This document shows positions 32,205 through 41,939 of a DNA stretch of 64,000 bases, piece by piece. Position numbers and translations under genes: made by a program. The stretch's first letter is position 1. Every line of letters begins with the position of its first letter. Source of the DNA: Psychromonas sp030397575. GTDB taxonomy: Bacteria; Pseudomonadota; Gammaproteobacteria; Enterobacterales; Psychromonadaceae. Under the pieces are notes generated by a model, which was not told the DNA's origin, ran no database searches, and saw only the letters and a program-made list of their open reading frames with translations. The stretch is from assembly GCF_046250175.1 (NCBI RefSeq), contig NZ_CP176468.1; one strand, given 5' to 3'.

Positions 32205-33319
32205 ATTTCAGCGATAAAATAAAAGAGTATCAATGGGATGATGTACGTTTGTCGATTTATGCTAAAACAGCATCAGATGTACAGCGCGCATTATCTAAGT
32301 CACGTTTAGACTTAGAAGATTTTAAAGCGTTAATCAGCCCCGCAGCTGCGCCTTTCTTAGAGCAAATGGCACAAAAATCTCAACAGTTAACTTTACAGCG
32401 GTTTGGCAAAACACAGCAGTTTTATATCCCACTGTATTTGTCGAATATGTGCAGCAATATTTGTACTTACTGTGGCTTCTCTATGCATAACGCATTGCGT
32501 CGTAAAACACTCGACATGCAAGAGATTGAGAATGAATGTATCGCTATTAAAAAAATGGGCTTTGATCATATCTTAATTGTGACCGGAGAATCTGAGCGTA
32601 AAGTAGGTATCGATTATTTCAAACAAGCTTTACCTATTATTAAAAAGTACTTTGCCAACATAACCATAGAAGTACAGCCCCTTGATCAAGATGAATATAG
32701 TGAACTGATTGAATATGGCGTGAATGCAGTATTGGTCTACCAAGAAACCTATAATCCGATCACTTATGCGGAGCATCACCTAAAAGGAAAAAAATCAGAT
32801 TTCATTTATCGTCTCAACACGCATGACAGACTCGGTAAGGCTGGCATCCATAAAATGGGATTAGGCAGTTTAATTGGCTTGGAAGAGTGGCGAACAGATT
32901 GTTTTTATGTGGCAGCACACTTAAACTACCTAGAGAAAAAATACTGGCAAACACGTTATACTATCTCTTTCCCTCGTTTGCGTCCTTGTGAAGGCGGCAT
33001 GGAAATAAAATCCGTGATGGATGATAGGCAACTCGTGCAATTAATTTGTGCTTATCGTTTGTTTAATCCTGAGGTTGAGTTATCGTTATCCACTCGTGAA
33101 TCTGAACATTTCAGAAACCATGTGTTACCGTTAGGCATTACATCACTAAGTGCAGGTTCAAGTACACAACCCGGTGGTTATGCTGAACAAGCAGACAAAG
33201 CCCTAGAGCAATTTGAAATAAGCGATGAGCGCTCACCAGCAACCATGGCAAATCTAGTAAAAGCACAAGGTTATGAAGTGGTCTGGAAAGATTGGGACCA
33301 TAGCCTGACAGGAAAGTAA
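32201..33319 (+). CDS. thiH: Tyrosine lyase, dehydroglycine synthase
   Basis: ThiH is a radical SAM enzyme that cleaves tyrosine to dehydroglycine and p-cresol for the thiazole ring. The cluster motif CSNICTYCGF (CX3CX2C) is at about residues 84-93. Length 372 agrees with E. coli ThiH. Having ThiH rather than ThiO indicates the route used by facultative anaerobes. It closes the thi operon and starts with GTG or the overlapping frame at the thiG stop (GTGA). Confidence 0.95.
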   Translation: MNFSDKIKEYQWDDVRLSIYAKTASDVQRALSKSRLDLEDFKALISPAAAPFLEQMAQKSQQLTLQRFGKTQQFYIPLYLSNMCSNICTYCGFSMHNALRRKTLDMQEIENECIAIKKMGFDHILIVTGESERKVGIDYFKQALPIIKKYFANITIEVQPLDQDEYSELIEYGVNAVLVYQETYNPITYAEHHLKGKKSDFIYRLNTHDRLGKAGIHKMGLGSLIGLEEWRTDCFYVAAHLNYLEKKYWQTRYTISFPRLRPCEGGMEIKSVMDDRQLVQLICAYRLFNPEVELSLSTRESEHFRNHVLPLGITSLSAGSSTQPGGYAEQADKALEQFEISDERSPATMANLVKAQGYEVVWKDWDHSLTGK

Positions 33320-33380
33320 TAGTTATGCTCACAGAGACATAAATCAGTGAATGAGCGCGATAGGTATAACAACCAATAAA

Positions 33381-33418
33381 TTATACCAAGGATATGAAAT
33401 AAGTATGCTTGGTATTAT
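33381..33418. repeat. Intergenic inverted repeat
   Basis: TATACCAAG and CTTGGTAT form a 8-9 bp stem around an AT-rich centre. Such hairpins built on TACCAA/TTGGTA are common extragenic repeats in marine gammaproteobacteria. It may also serve as a weak terminator after thiH. Confidence 0.5.
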
Positions 33419-33433
33419 AAATGAGAATAAAAC

Positions 33434-33817
33434 ATGTCCGATGAACAAGAAATCTACGCTACCTTAATCGAAATTCGCGAAGAGCCAACTGCTCTGTATA
33501 AAATATTAAAAATCGCTAACCTAGTCTCTGGTGGCGGCGAAGCTAAACAAGCTATCGCAGAAGGATATGTCTCATTAAACGGTGAAGTAGAAACGCAAAA
33601 GCGAAAAAAAATCTACGCCGGTGATTTAATCTACTTCAACGAACAATACCTGCAAATCGCCTTAACCGGTGAAACCCAAGATTATGAGTTTGTAGAGGAG
33701 TCTGTTGCAACAGAGCAGCAAGCCGAATCCCAATCAGACTATCAAGCCTCATTTGAGCCCGTGGAAAGTAACAACGCGCCTAAGGCGAAGAAACCACGTA
33801 AGCCGATTAGTTTTTAA
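33434..33817 (+). CDS. S4-domain RNA-binding protein (YbcJ-like)
   Basis: A 127-residue protein with an S4 RNA-binding fold at about residues 18-85: LYKILKIANLVSGGGEAKQAIAEGYVSLNGEVETQKRKKI. This resembles E. coli YbcJ, whose exact role is unclear. The C-terminal 40 residues are charged and low in complexity (many E, Q, K), ending in KAKKPRKPISF. No catalytic domain is fused, so it is a binding module rather than a pseudouridine synthase. Confidence 0.85.
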   Translation: MSDEQEIYATLIEIREEPTALYKILKIANLVSGGGEAKQAIAEGYVSLNGEVETQKRKKIYAGDLIYFNEQYLQIALTGETQDYEFVEESVATEQQAESQSDYQASFEPVESNNAPKAKKPRKPISF

Positions 33818-33891
33818 AAGCGTATTTACTCCTTTAAAGCGGAATTTTTCTTTTTATGTAATAAACGCTTTGTCAGCACGGATGTATAAAA

Positions 33892-35178
33892 ATGAGCGAG
33901 CCAACTTCTCTCTATAGAAAGTTTACTGGTACAGCAGGGGTCATGATTATTAGTCGTTGCTTGGCGATGGTCTTAGGCATTATTTACGCGCGTTATCTTG
34001 GTCCTGAGCAGTTTGGTTTATATAGCTTTGTTTTGTCTATTGTTGCTATGGCTACTTTACCTGCTGTTGCAGGCTTACCCAACTTATTGGTTAGAGAAAT
34101 TGCGAATTTTCATTTAGAGGAAAAGTGGGGATTATTAAAAGGCGTTATTAATTGGTCTCGTATTTATGTATTAAGTATTTCTTTGACAGTGATGCTAATA
34201 ATGAGTGGTGCTTTATATTTTAATTTCTTTGAGTCTTCTCTATCTGACTTGCTTTGGATAGCCATTTTCTTAATTCCAATTAAAGGCCTATTAGCACAAC
34301 AAGGCGCAGTGTTTAATGGATTTAGAAAACCTATCTTCGCGCAATTACCTACCCAAATTTTTGCTCCATTAATGACACTCGTTATTTTGTCTTGCAGTGT
34401 TTCTTTTTATGGTGAACTTACTGCCTACAGCTTGCTTTACCTTTCTCTTTTATCTGCTTTTTCTGCATTTATCATTAGTGCTTTTTTGATTAGAAAGAAA
34501 CTGTTAGTAACATTACATAATGCGACTACTAACTATGTCATTAAAACATGGCATAAAGCTTTATTACCGTTTACGTTGATTGCTTTTATCGGAACGCTCA
34601 ATACTGAATTAGCAAGTGTTTTTTTAGGGTTTTGGGGAGACATTGAATCAGTGGCTTATTTTAAAGTTGCAATGCAAGGTGTCACATTAGTATCTTTAGG
34701 GTTATCTGCGATAAACATGGTTATTATGCCGAATGTGGCGCGTTTATATAAAGAGGGAAATTTAAAAGCGACACAAATGTTATTAACTAAAAGTGTACGT
34801 TTAAGTTGTCTTGTTTCACTGCCTATTATTTTAGCATTAGTTTTTTTCGGTGACTTCTTTATTAGTTTATTATTCGGCGATGAATATCTTGCTGCTTATC
34901 CTATTTTAATTATTCTTTGTATCGGACAAGCGATGAAACTTTTAATGGGGTCTAGTGGTTTAGTTTTAAATATGACTGGTAATGAAAATTTAGCATTAAG
35001 AACGGTTATTATAACGGTAAGTATAAATGTATTTTTACTTACTATATTGATCCCTTATTACGGTAGCTTTGGGGCAGCAATTTCAATCTCTTTAAGCCTT
35101 TTTATTAATAACCTTTTAATGGTAATACATGTATGGAGAATAACTAATTTAACAACTTGGTTATGCTTTAAAATATAA
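33892..35178 (+). CDS. Polysaccharide flippase (Wzx/RfbX family)
   Basis: A 428-residue membrane protein with about 12 hydrophobic segments and the N-terminal pattern GTAGVMIISRCLAMVLGIIYARYLGPEQFGLYSF typical of the MATE/MOP oligosaccharide flippases (positions 10-45). It should move lipid-linked glycans across the inner membrane. It opens a cassette of glycan genes on the plus strand. Confidence 0.9.
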   Translation: MSEPTSLYRKFTGTAGVMIISRCLAMVLGIIYARYLGPEQFGLYSFVLSIVAMATLPAVAGLPNLLVREIANFHLEEKWGLLKGVINWSRIYVLSISLTVMLIMSGALYFNFFESSLSDLLWIAIFLIPIKGLLAQQGAVFNGFRKPIFAQLPTQIFAPLMTLVILSCSVSFYGELTAYSLLYLSLLSAFSAFIISAFLIRKKLLVTLHNATTNYVIKTWHKALLPFTLIAFIGTLNTELASVFLGFWGDIESVAYFKVAMQGVTLVSLGLSAINMVIMPNVARLYKEGNLKATQMLLTKSVRLSCLVSLPIILALVFFGDFFISLLFGDEYLAAYPILIILCIGQAMKLLMGSSGLVLNMTGNENLALRTVIITVSINVFLLTILIPYYGSFGAAISISLSLFINNLLMVIHVWRITNLTTWLCFKI

Positions 35179-35193
35179 CATAGGTAACAATAA

Positions 35194-36048
35194 ATGACTG
35201 AAACTGCTATTTTAGTTTTACTTTACAACAATCAACCAAATGAAAGTAAAACTCTTAATTCTTTACTTAGTTCTGTTGTTCATTATTTGAATGCGAAATT
35301 AGTGATCTGGAATAATGGTCCTAAAAGTTTTAAAAAAACTGAAGTTGCTCTTTATCGTAACTTAGGGTACGAAGTTTTTTTTGAAGAAACATTACATAAT
35401 GAATCCTTGGCAGTTATTTATAATAGATTTTTATCTTGTTATGATGCAAAAAGGTATATTTTTTTAGACGATGACTCAAACTTAACTGCTCCATATATTT
35501 TGGCATCGTGTAAGTCTGAAGTAACTTGCATTTCTCTACCAATTATAAGTTTTAAAAATCAGGTGGTGTACCCTAAAATTCAGAATAAACCATACTATTT
35601 TGGTATAAATATAACTGGCAAAAGTAAAGTGATATCAATAGGTAGTGGTTTAGTTATTGGCAGAGACTTTGCGGTTTTTATGAAAAAAAACTATGGGAAT
35701 GTTTTTGATGAAAGGTTTTATTTTTATGGTGTAGATACTACGTTTTTTCTTCGAATTTTTTATAGTAAATTAACAAGTCGGATAAATATTATTCCTGGAT
35801 TTATTCATTCGCTATCTCGCTTGGAAAAAGAAAGTAATGAAGTTAAAAGCTTTAGATGTTTAGAAAGAAGCTATGAGAGGGGGTTAATATTTAGATATTA
35901 TTATTCAAATTCGAAGTGTATTTTAACTTTATCCAAGGACTTAATTACTATTTTTTTTCGTGTTATTTTAAAGCAAAGACAAACTATCAATGCGAGAAGT
36001 TTATGTAAGGCATTTTTTTCAGGAAGGCATTATAAAAATAATAAATAA
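35194..36048 (+). CDS. Glycosyltransferase family 2-like
   Basis: A 284-residue cytoplasmic enzyme. The N-terminus TAILVLLYNNQPNESKTLNSLL fits a GT-A fold, and IFLDDDSNLTAPY (about residue 89) is the DxD metal and sugar-nucleotide motif. The acceptor and sugar cannot be told. AT content is much higher than in the housekeeping genes around the cassette, hinting at transfer. It is 15 bp after the flippase gene. Confidence 0.8.
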   Translation: MTETAILVLLYNNQPNESKTLNSLLSSVVHYLNAKLVIWNNGPKSFKKTEVALYRNLGYEVFFEETLHNESLAVIYNRFLSCYDAKRYIFLDDDSNLTAPYILASCKSEVTCISLPIISFKNQVVYPKIQNKPYYFGINITGKSKVISIGSGLVIGRDFAVFMKKNYGNVFDERFYFYGVDTTFFLRIFYSKLTSRINIIPGFIHSLSRLEKESNEVKSFRCLERSYERGLIFRYYYSNSKCILTLSKDLITIFFRVILKQRQTINARSLCKAFFSGRHYKNNK

Positions 36049-36069
36049 GGTTTTCCTTATATTCTAAAA

Positions 36070-36870
36070 GTGACGACTAATATGCTACAAATGGGTCTTA
36101 ATTCAGTTTCTGTTATTTTACCAACTCGAGATCGTGGTGAGTTATTTATGAATGCTATCAACAGTATTCTAGTGCAAACTTATCCCAATATAGAAATCAT
36201 TATTGTTGATGACTTTTCATCTACTCCTCCTGATCTAAGCGAATTGAATACTAATATCCCAATCCACTATCATAGAAATAAACTTAATTTAGGTGGTGCT
36301 AAATCTAGAAATATTGGAGTAGGATTAGCAAGGGGGGACTTTATTTGTTTCCTCGATGATGATGATGAATACTTCCCTGAAAAAATTGAATTGCTATTAA
36401 ACGAGTTTAAAAAAGATGATTCTTTACATGTGGTTTTTGGAAAAATCATTAAAAAAAGCCAACCATATCAAAAAATAAAACATAAATATTTAAGTGACCG
36501 TTACATTAAAACATTAAAAGCGGTTAAGTATTTACATACTAATTCTTCTTTAATAAAAAGAAATGTGTTTAATATAATAATATTCGACGAAAGCTTGGAT
36601 AAATTTCAAGATACACAACTACATATCGAATTGATAACAAAATTTAAGTGTAAATATATTTTTACGCCTGTCGCGTATTGGAATGATGTCCATGAAAAAA
36701 ATCAAATTACAGATATGAGGACAAAAGAACAGTACATAAACAGTATCAATAACTATAAAAAATTAATAGTTAGCTTGACGTCTAGTAAAAGCATTAGCTA
36801 CGGATATAAGTTTTATATGAGGTTAAAGCTTTTTTATATGAAGATTATTTTTCATATAAAATTTAAATAA
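36070..36870 (+). CDS. Glycosyltransferase family 2
   Basis: A 266-residue GT-A enzyme: VSVILPTRDRGELFMNAINSIL at the start, IIIVDDFSS, then FICFLDDDDEYFPEKIE (about residue 90) with the DxD motif. The frame begins with GTG at 36070 without a good ribosome site; the ATG at 36082 is an alternative. Very AT-rich. Donor and acceptor unknown. Confidence 0.85.
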   Translation: MTTNMLQMGLNSVSVILPTRDRGELFMNAINSILVQTYPNIEIIIVDDFSSTPPDLSELNTNIPIHYHRNKLNLGGAKSRNIGVGLARGDFICFLDDDDEYFPEKIELLLNEFKKDDSLHVVFGKIIKKSQPYQKIKHKYLSDRYIKTLKAVKYLHTNSSLIKRNVFNIIIFDESLDKFQDTQLHIELITKFKCKYIFTPVAYWNDVHEKNQITDMRTKEQYINSINNYKKLIVSLTSSKSISYGYKFYMRLKLFYMKIIFHIKFK

Positions 36871-36913
36871 TTAACTCGTTTTACAAAATTTTCTTGTGTT
36901 TTTAGGAATATAA

Positions 36914-38227
36914 GTGGCGAATGCAATGAATAAAATCTTAATCCTCGAACCTTCTTACAGTAATTTTCATTGCGATCTTGCGCATTGCCTATCATCTGAT
37001 GTTTATAGTTTTGTTTTTAATTTAGGGAATTTAATCTATTTAAAAGGATCCCATAAATTTATTGTTGATGAGAAAATTAAGCATCACCCATATTCGTCAG
37101 ATGATCTTTACATTGCTAAAAATACAAAGAGTTTATTTACGGAAAAAACTAGAAAGCACGAAAAAATAGAGCCTAGTGAAACTGATTTTATTTATATGGC
37201 TAAATATATTGCCTTTTTACGTTATTTTATTAATGAAAAAAAAATAGATTTTGTTCTCATGCATAACGACTTACGTTGGCAGCATGCTCTGGCAATTCAG
37301 GTTTGTAATGAATTAGATATACGTTACTTAATTACTGAACGTGGTTTGTTTCGGCCTCATACTACAACCATTGATTTTCAAGGTGTTAACGCTTATAGCA
37401 GTATCTCGAAAAATATTCATTTTTATGAGGAGGTTACTGTAAAGAACCTTCCTTTTAAAGATTATTCAATTGGTCGATATAAGAGCTTTAAAGTTAATTT
37501 GAAATTCGCTCTTTTTTTATGTTTTAATTATTTTGGTGATCTTTTCAAATTAAATTCCCATCTAGCGAACCAAGGTTATAGCTTACTTAGTTATGCCTTT
37601 CTATTTTTAAAACAAAGAAAGAAGTTAAAGGCTAAATTAATTCCTGCATTACCTAAAAAGTATATTTTTATTCCTCTACAGGTGAATACTGATACGCAAA
37701 TTTTGGTACATAGTCAGTATGAAAGTATACAAGCTTTTATTTACCATATTGAACATACATTTTATGCTGAGCAGAGTGACTTATCATTAGTCTTCAAACA
37801 ACATCCTATGGATAAAGGGCAAAAATATAAGTTTGATGCTAGGAGTATTATTTCAAATAATTCAACGACACAGTTAATAAAAGATAGTGAGTTTATCATT
37901 ACTATAAACTCTACGGTGGGGTTTGAAGCTATTCAACAATACAAGCAAGTTATTGTGTTAGGTGAGGCTTTTTATAAAATTTCTAAATTATGTATCGCTT
38001 CATCTATTGATAGTTTTCGAAAAGATTTAAAAACTTGTTTAAACAACCAAGTTGAAATAGATCGTCAATTAATTGATAAATTTATTTACTATTTAAAGCA
38101 AGAATATCAAGTAAATGGTAATTTGTTTAACTATGATGCTGATATGTTAGCAAAGGTTAAACTGTTGATAGAAAAACAAAGTCTTAAACAACTCACTTCG
38201 CCCCAAACCCCGTTAGCATGGTTTTAA
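36914..38227 (+). CDS. Capsule polysaccharide biosynthesis-type protein
   Basis: A 437-residue protein resembling the KpsS/LipB or capsule-synthesis family. It has a central block with FIPLQVNTDTQILVHS (about residue 255), VFKQHPMDKG (about residue 295) and ITINSTVGFEA (about residue 330), a pattern known from Kdo-type glycosyltransferases and capsule synthesis proteins. No signal peptide. GTG start at 36914 after AGGAA. Its last 35 bp overlap the 3' end of the convergent phosphoglycosyltransferase gene. Confidence 0.75.
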   Translation: MANAMNKILILEPSYSNFHCDLAHCLSSDVYSFVFNLGNLIYLKGSHKFIVDEKIKHHPYSSDDLYIAKNTKSLFTEKTRKHEKIEPSETDFIYMAKYIAFLRYFINEKKIDFVLMHNDLRWQHALAIQVCNELDIRYLITERGLFRPHTTTIDFQGVNAYSSISKNIHFYEEVTVKNLPFKDYSIGRYKSFKVNLKFALFLCFNYFGDLFKLNSHLANQGYSLLSYAFLFLKQRKKLKAKLIPALPKKYIFIPLQVNTDTQILVHSQYESIQAFIYHIEHTFYAEQSDLSLVFKQHPMDKGQKYKFDARSIISNNSTTQLIKDSEFIITINSTVGFEAIQQYKQVIVLGEAFYKISKLCIASSIDSFRKDLKTCLNNQVEIDRQLIDKFIYYLKQEYQVNGNLFNYDADMLAKVKLLIEKQSLKQLTSPQTPLAWF

Positions 38228-39422
38228 GCGTTTTAAAGAAGATGTTTACATCGAGCCAGAATGATAGGTGTTTGATGTAGTAGAGATCGTGTGCGAGCTT
38301 CTCTCGGGTAGAATCTGTGTCTGCAGTATAACCTTGCACTGTTTGTGCCCAACCTGTAATGCCGGGTTTTACCATGTGGCGGTAACCATAAAATGGGATA
38401 TCTGCTTCAAAGGCTTTTACAAAGCTTTCTTGCTCTGGTCTTGGACCGATTAAGGCCATCTCACCTTTTATTACATTAAAAAACTGCGGTACTTCATCTA
38501 TACGGGTTTTACGGATAAATCGGCCAATATTGGTGACTCTTGCATGTTCTTCTGTGGCGAATTTAGAGTCTGCCTTTGGGCAACCAACTTCCATACTTCT
38601 TAGTTTGTAAATCTTGAATATTTTTCCACCTTGTCCTATTCGCTTTTGTGTATAGAAAACCGGACCTTTACTCTCTAGTTTGATTGCGATGCTGATGATT
38701 AACATTAATGGTAAAAATACTGGGAGGCTTAATAGTATTAGCCCTGTTTCTATGAAACGTTTGATTAAGCGATAGCTAGGGTTAGTGTTTAAAGCATTGA
38801 GCGCATTTTCTGATAGATGAGTGGTTTGCACTTTGCCTTCAATCATCTCTTTAATCGTTTCTGAGTGGTAAACAACCTTGTTATTGATGCTGCAGTCAGC
38901 AATAAACTTCTCTTGCTCTGCAGTTAGTGATTTATGTAAATTTACTACTAGACCATCTTTAATTTGTTTCAGATTATAAGGTGAATTGATAGTTTCAATT
39001 TCGATATGTTGGTTGCTATTAAATGATGAAAGAGTGAAATTATCGATAGCTTGTAGTTTTAAAATAGAGCTTTGGTGGTTAAATCGTGCACTTATCAGTA
39101 GCCAGAATAGAACTACGGCAAATCCATAAATGAGAGTAGGGCGAGAGTATTCGATACGTAATAAAACGATAGCAATAATCGCGATACTGTAAAGTGATAG
39201 CATCACAGGCAATACATATAAACTTTTGTCGACTAATAAAAACTTAGTGACTCTAGGTAGGGTAATTACGCAGCTAGAATAAACGGCTACTGTAATTAGC
39301 AAACTGTTGTAAACCGTTGTATATGAGAGTGGCATAAATAAGTCTATGATGGCATAAATTAAGATTAAACCAATCGCATAAGTAACGTATTTATTGGAAA
39401 AAAATTGTTGGGTTTTATACAT
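38193..39422 (-). CDS. Undecaprenyl-phosphate sugar phosphotransferase
   Basis: A 409-residue polyprenyl phosphoglycosyltransferase of the WbaP/WcaJ type. The N-terminal half has four hydrophobic helices (about residues 12-120) and a weak nucleotide-fold linker. The C-terminal catalytic part starts at the re-entrant helix (RFIETGLILLSLPVFLPLM) and has ESKGPVFYTQKRIGQGGKIFKIYKLRSM, KTRIDEVPQFFNVIKGEMALIGPRPE and PGITGWAQ. It would start the lipid-linked glycan that the flippase exports. Confidence 0.9.
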   Translation of the reverse strand: MYKTQQFFSNKYVTYAIGLILIYAIIDLFMPLSYTTVYNSLLITVAVYSSCVITLPRVTKFLLVDKSLYVLPVMLSLYSIAIIAIVLLRIEYSRPTLIYGFAVVLFWLLISARFNHQSSILKLQAIDNFTLSSFNSNQHIEIETINSPYNLKQIKDGLVVNLHKSLTAEQEKFIADCSINNKVVYHSETIKEMIEGKVQTTHLSENALNALNTNPSYRLIKRFIETGLILLSLPVFLPLMLIISIAIKLESKGPVFYTQKRIGQGGKIFKIYKLRSMEVGCPKADSKFATEEHARVTNIGRFIRKTRIDEVPQFFNVIKGEMALIGPRPEQESFVKAFEADIPFYGYRHMVKPGITGWAQTVQGYTADTDSTREKLAHDLYYIKHLSFWLDVNIFFKTLKTMLTGFGAK

Positions 39423-39506
39423 TACTAATAACTACTCATACAAAGATAAATTAAGGGGTTAAGTTTTCTATTTCAGGAAGATTAACTATATTCCTTTTAG
39501 CTAAAG

Positions 39507-40142
39507 TTATAAATTATGTTGATAATATTGGTAGAAGGTTAATACCTTAGATACATATTTCTGTGTTTCTGGGTATGGAGGAATTTGGCGTTTATAGCGC
39601 CTGACTGCTCCTTCTCCTGCATTATAAGCTGCGGCAGCAAGCTCTCTTGTTTTAAATTCTTTTAATAATATTTTTAAATATAATGCCCCGGCATAGATAT
39701 TCTGTGTTGGGTCAAAAGCATCGGTGACGGAAAAACGCTTGGCTGTTTCAGGCATTAGTTGCATTAGCCCCTGTGCCCCAGCGGAAGATACTGCATTACG
39801 TTGATACGCAGATTCTGCAGTGATCACCGCATGTAAGAATGCTGGATCTAATTGGTTTTTCTCTGCTGCTTTTAAAATGATGGGGTGATACTTTCTTTGT
39901 AAGGTTTTATCACGTGGAATTGATATGTTGGTATAGCTTTTCGCTTTCCAGTTTCTAAAGCTAGTGGGCTTTTTATTCGTGTCACTGCGTAATAGAAGCG
40001 TGTAGTTTTCATTTTCTTTGCGCTCAGAAAAGTATTTATTACCATTTTTATCGGTATACATATAAATGTCAGCGTGACTGGTGCTGAATAGTCCGCTTAG
40101 TAATAAAGCGATAAAGCCAAATAGTGAGCGGAATACTTTCAT
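39507..40142 (-). CDS. Lytic murein transglycosylase with DUF4124 domain
   Basis: An exported peptidoglycan-cleaving enzyme. Signal peptide at residues 1-24 (ending THA). A DUF4124-like segment follows (DIYMYTDKNGNKYFSE). The SLT domain covers about residues 85-205, with the catalytic Glu in VITAESAYQRNAVSSAGAQG, then LMQLMPETAKRF and AAYNAGEGAVRRY. It directly follows the ligase gene, one base apart, so the two are probably one operon. Confidence 0.9.
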   Translation of the reverse strand: MKVFRSLFGFIALLLSGLFSTSHADIYMYTDKNGNKYFSERKENENYTLLLRSDTNKKPTSFRNWKAKSYTNISIPRDKTLQRKYHPIILKAAEKNQLDPAFLHAVITAESAYQRNAVSSAGAQGLMQLMPETAKRFSVTDAFDPTQNIYAGALYLKILLKEFKTRELAAAAYNAGEGAVRRYKRQIPPYPETQKYVSKVLTFYQYYQHNL

Positions 40143-40143
40143 A

Positions 40144-41889
40144 TTATGGCTGAGCCTCGCTACTGATATTAGCAGAAGAGGTTGCTTGGCTTGTAGTTAC
40201 TGCGACAGAGGTCCTTTCTGATGCGCTCTCTTTCACTTTATCTGCATTCTTTAAACCGCTATCTCCCGGATATAAATAACGTGCATAAGCTAGTACTTCG
40301 GCTGCTCTTTCTGGTTGGTTATGATGTTGATAGGCAATATAAAGCAAATGATAGAAAAACGGTTTAGGTGTGCTGTAAATGGTTTTTTCTAAACCTAATA
40401 TCACTTTCTCCATTTCAGCTTGATTACCTGTGTTAATCGCATTGGTTAAACGGAAGTTGTAAAGATGAAAAGATAAGTTATCTTCAAATACCAAAGGATT
40501 GACAATATTGATGATCTCTCGAAGGTCACGTGTTTGGCTACGTTCAAAATGCGTAACTGCATGAATCGCAAATAGATTAGTGATCATGAAAATAGCAGTA
40601 AATAATGGAATTAATGTACCTGCAACGCGTAAAAAGAAGGTGGGCGAAAAGTTTTTTTCATTATTTTTTTGTGACTCTGAATCCACATAAAAGACTAAGA
40701 CCATTAATACCAGCCAATGCAATGCGGAATGGTATAAAGGATATTCAGTTTGTGTATGTAAGCCAATGGGTACCACTAAGGCAAGTAACGCGAGTGCTTT
40801 GCTAAGGTTAAATGAGCATAGTCGATAAAAGAAGGTAAGCACTAATAGCAACATACCTAAAATAGGTGCTATCCCTCCTTCAATCGCCCAAAATATAAGA
40901 TCGTTATGAGGATGGGTCAATACTTGAGAAAACTTGTTAAGTTCGCCATTTTTAACACGTTCAGCATGACTTAAGAGGTATTCTTTTTCAAAACTGCCGT
41001 AACCATATCCTAATAAAGGCCTTTCTTTGATCATGTGCCAACCGTGTTGATACATTTCAATACGAGCGCCACCTTCTTTCATTGCTTCTACATTACGCGC
41101 ACCTAATGCATCACCTTTTAAAGAAGCAAAACCTATCCCTAATATGACAGCGAGTACAAATAAACTGACGCGTTTCTTATTACTTTGCCATGCCCAAGGT
41201 AAAAGTAGCAATAACCCGATGAGAGTGCCTAAATAACCAGTACGAGACATGGCAATGCTGATCACCCACATATTTAATAATGCAGTTAACAGTAAAAATG
41301 CTTGTAGTCTTTTATCCTGTACCTGTTGTAACAAGTAGCCACTTAAAATAAGCGTAGTCGCCATAAAGCTGGCAAGCACGTTAGGTTGTTGGAAGATGCC
41401 ATAAGGACGACCATAACCGACGCTATAACCAAAGTAATTACGGGCTGGTAACAAGTAATCTTGCATCAAGCTATAACAAGCTTGAATAAAGCCTGCTAAT
41501 ACAATGAGTAGTAATAGCTTAATAATTTGTTCTCGCGTAAAACTAAATTGTTGTAGGCTAAGAAATAGCAGCACACCTGCGAATAATCCTAATAGCCGGG
41601 TATAGCTTTGATCTGCTAAGGCATTATTGGGGTACGCTAAGGGTAGAAAAAACAAACCTAAAGCAATAAATACAATGGCAGTGTACTTGGAGTAGATAAT
41701 TTTTTGTTGGGCGGTGATCTGCCAAAGGCCTAAGCCAATTAAAAGAGAGAAAAATATCCAAACAACGTTGTTTACAGCTAATTGTAACCCACTACCACCT
41801 TGGTTATGTTGAAAGTAGTGCGCGCCTAGCCCCATTAACAATGTAAAACTGATAAAGAAGGCACGTGTTAGCTTTTGTTGTAAGTCCAT
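40144..41889 (-). CDS. Wzy_C-type oligosaccharide ligase (PglL or WaaL-like)
   Basis: A 581-residue inner-membrane protein with about 12 hydrophobic segments and a large periplasmic loop containing GYGYGSFEKEY and THPHNDLIFWAIEGG (about residues 296-340), the O-antigen-ligase signature with essential His. The C-terminal 190 residues are soluble with TPR-like helices (PEPARAAEVLAYARYLYP region). This shape fits PglL-type protein O-oligosaccharyltransferases of Vibrio and Neisseria better than WaaL. It shares an operon with the lytic transglycosylase. Confidence 0.78.
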   Translation of the reverse strand: MDLQQKLTRAFFISFTLLMGLGAHYFQHNQGGSGLQLAVNNVVWIFFSLLIGLGLWQITAQQKIIYSKYTAIVFIALGLFFLPLAYPNNALADQSYTRLLGLFAGVLLFLSLQQFSFTREQIIKLLLLIVLAGFIQACYSLMQDYLLPARNYFGYSVGYGRPYGIFQQPNVLASFMATTLILSGYLLQQVQDKRLQAFLLLTALLNMWVISIAMSRTGYLGTLIGLLLLLPWAWQSNKKRVSLFVLAVILGIGFASLKGDALGARNVEAMKEGGARIEMYQHGWHMIKERPLLGYGYGSFEKEYLLSHAERVKNGELNKFSQVLTHPHNDLIFWAIEGGIAPILGMLLLVLTFFYRLCSFNLSKALALLALVVPIGLHTQTEYPLYHSALHWLVLMVLVFYVDSESQKNNEKNFSPTFFLRVAGTLIPLFTAIFMITNLFAIHAVTHFERSQTRDLREIINIVNPLVFEDNLSFHLYNFRLTNAINTGNQAEMEKVILGLEKTIYSTPKPFFYHLLYIAYQHHNQPERAAEVLAYARYLYPGDSGLKNADKVKESASERTSVAVTTSQATSSANISSEAQP

Positions 41890-41939
41890 TTATCTCTCGT
41901 ATTTATTATTATTATTTTAAAACAAGGCAATATTTCTGC

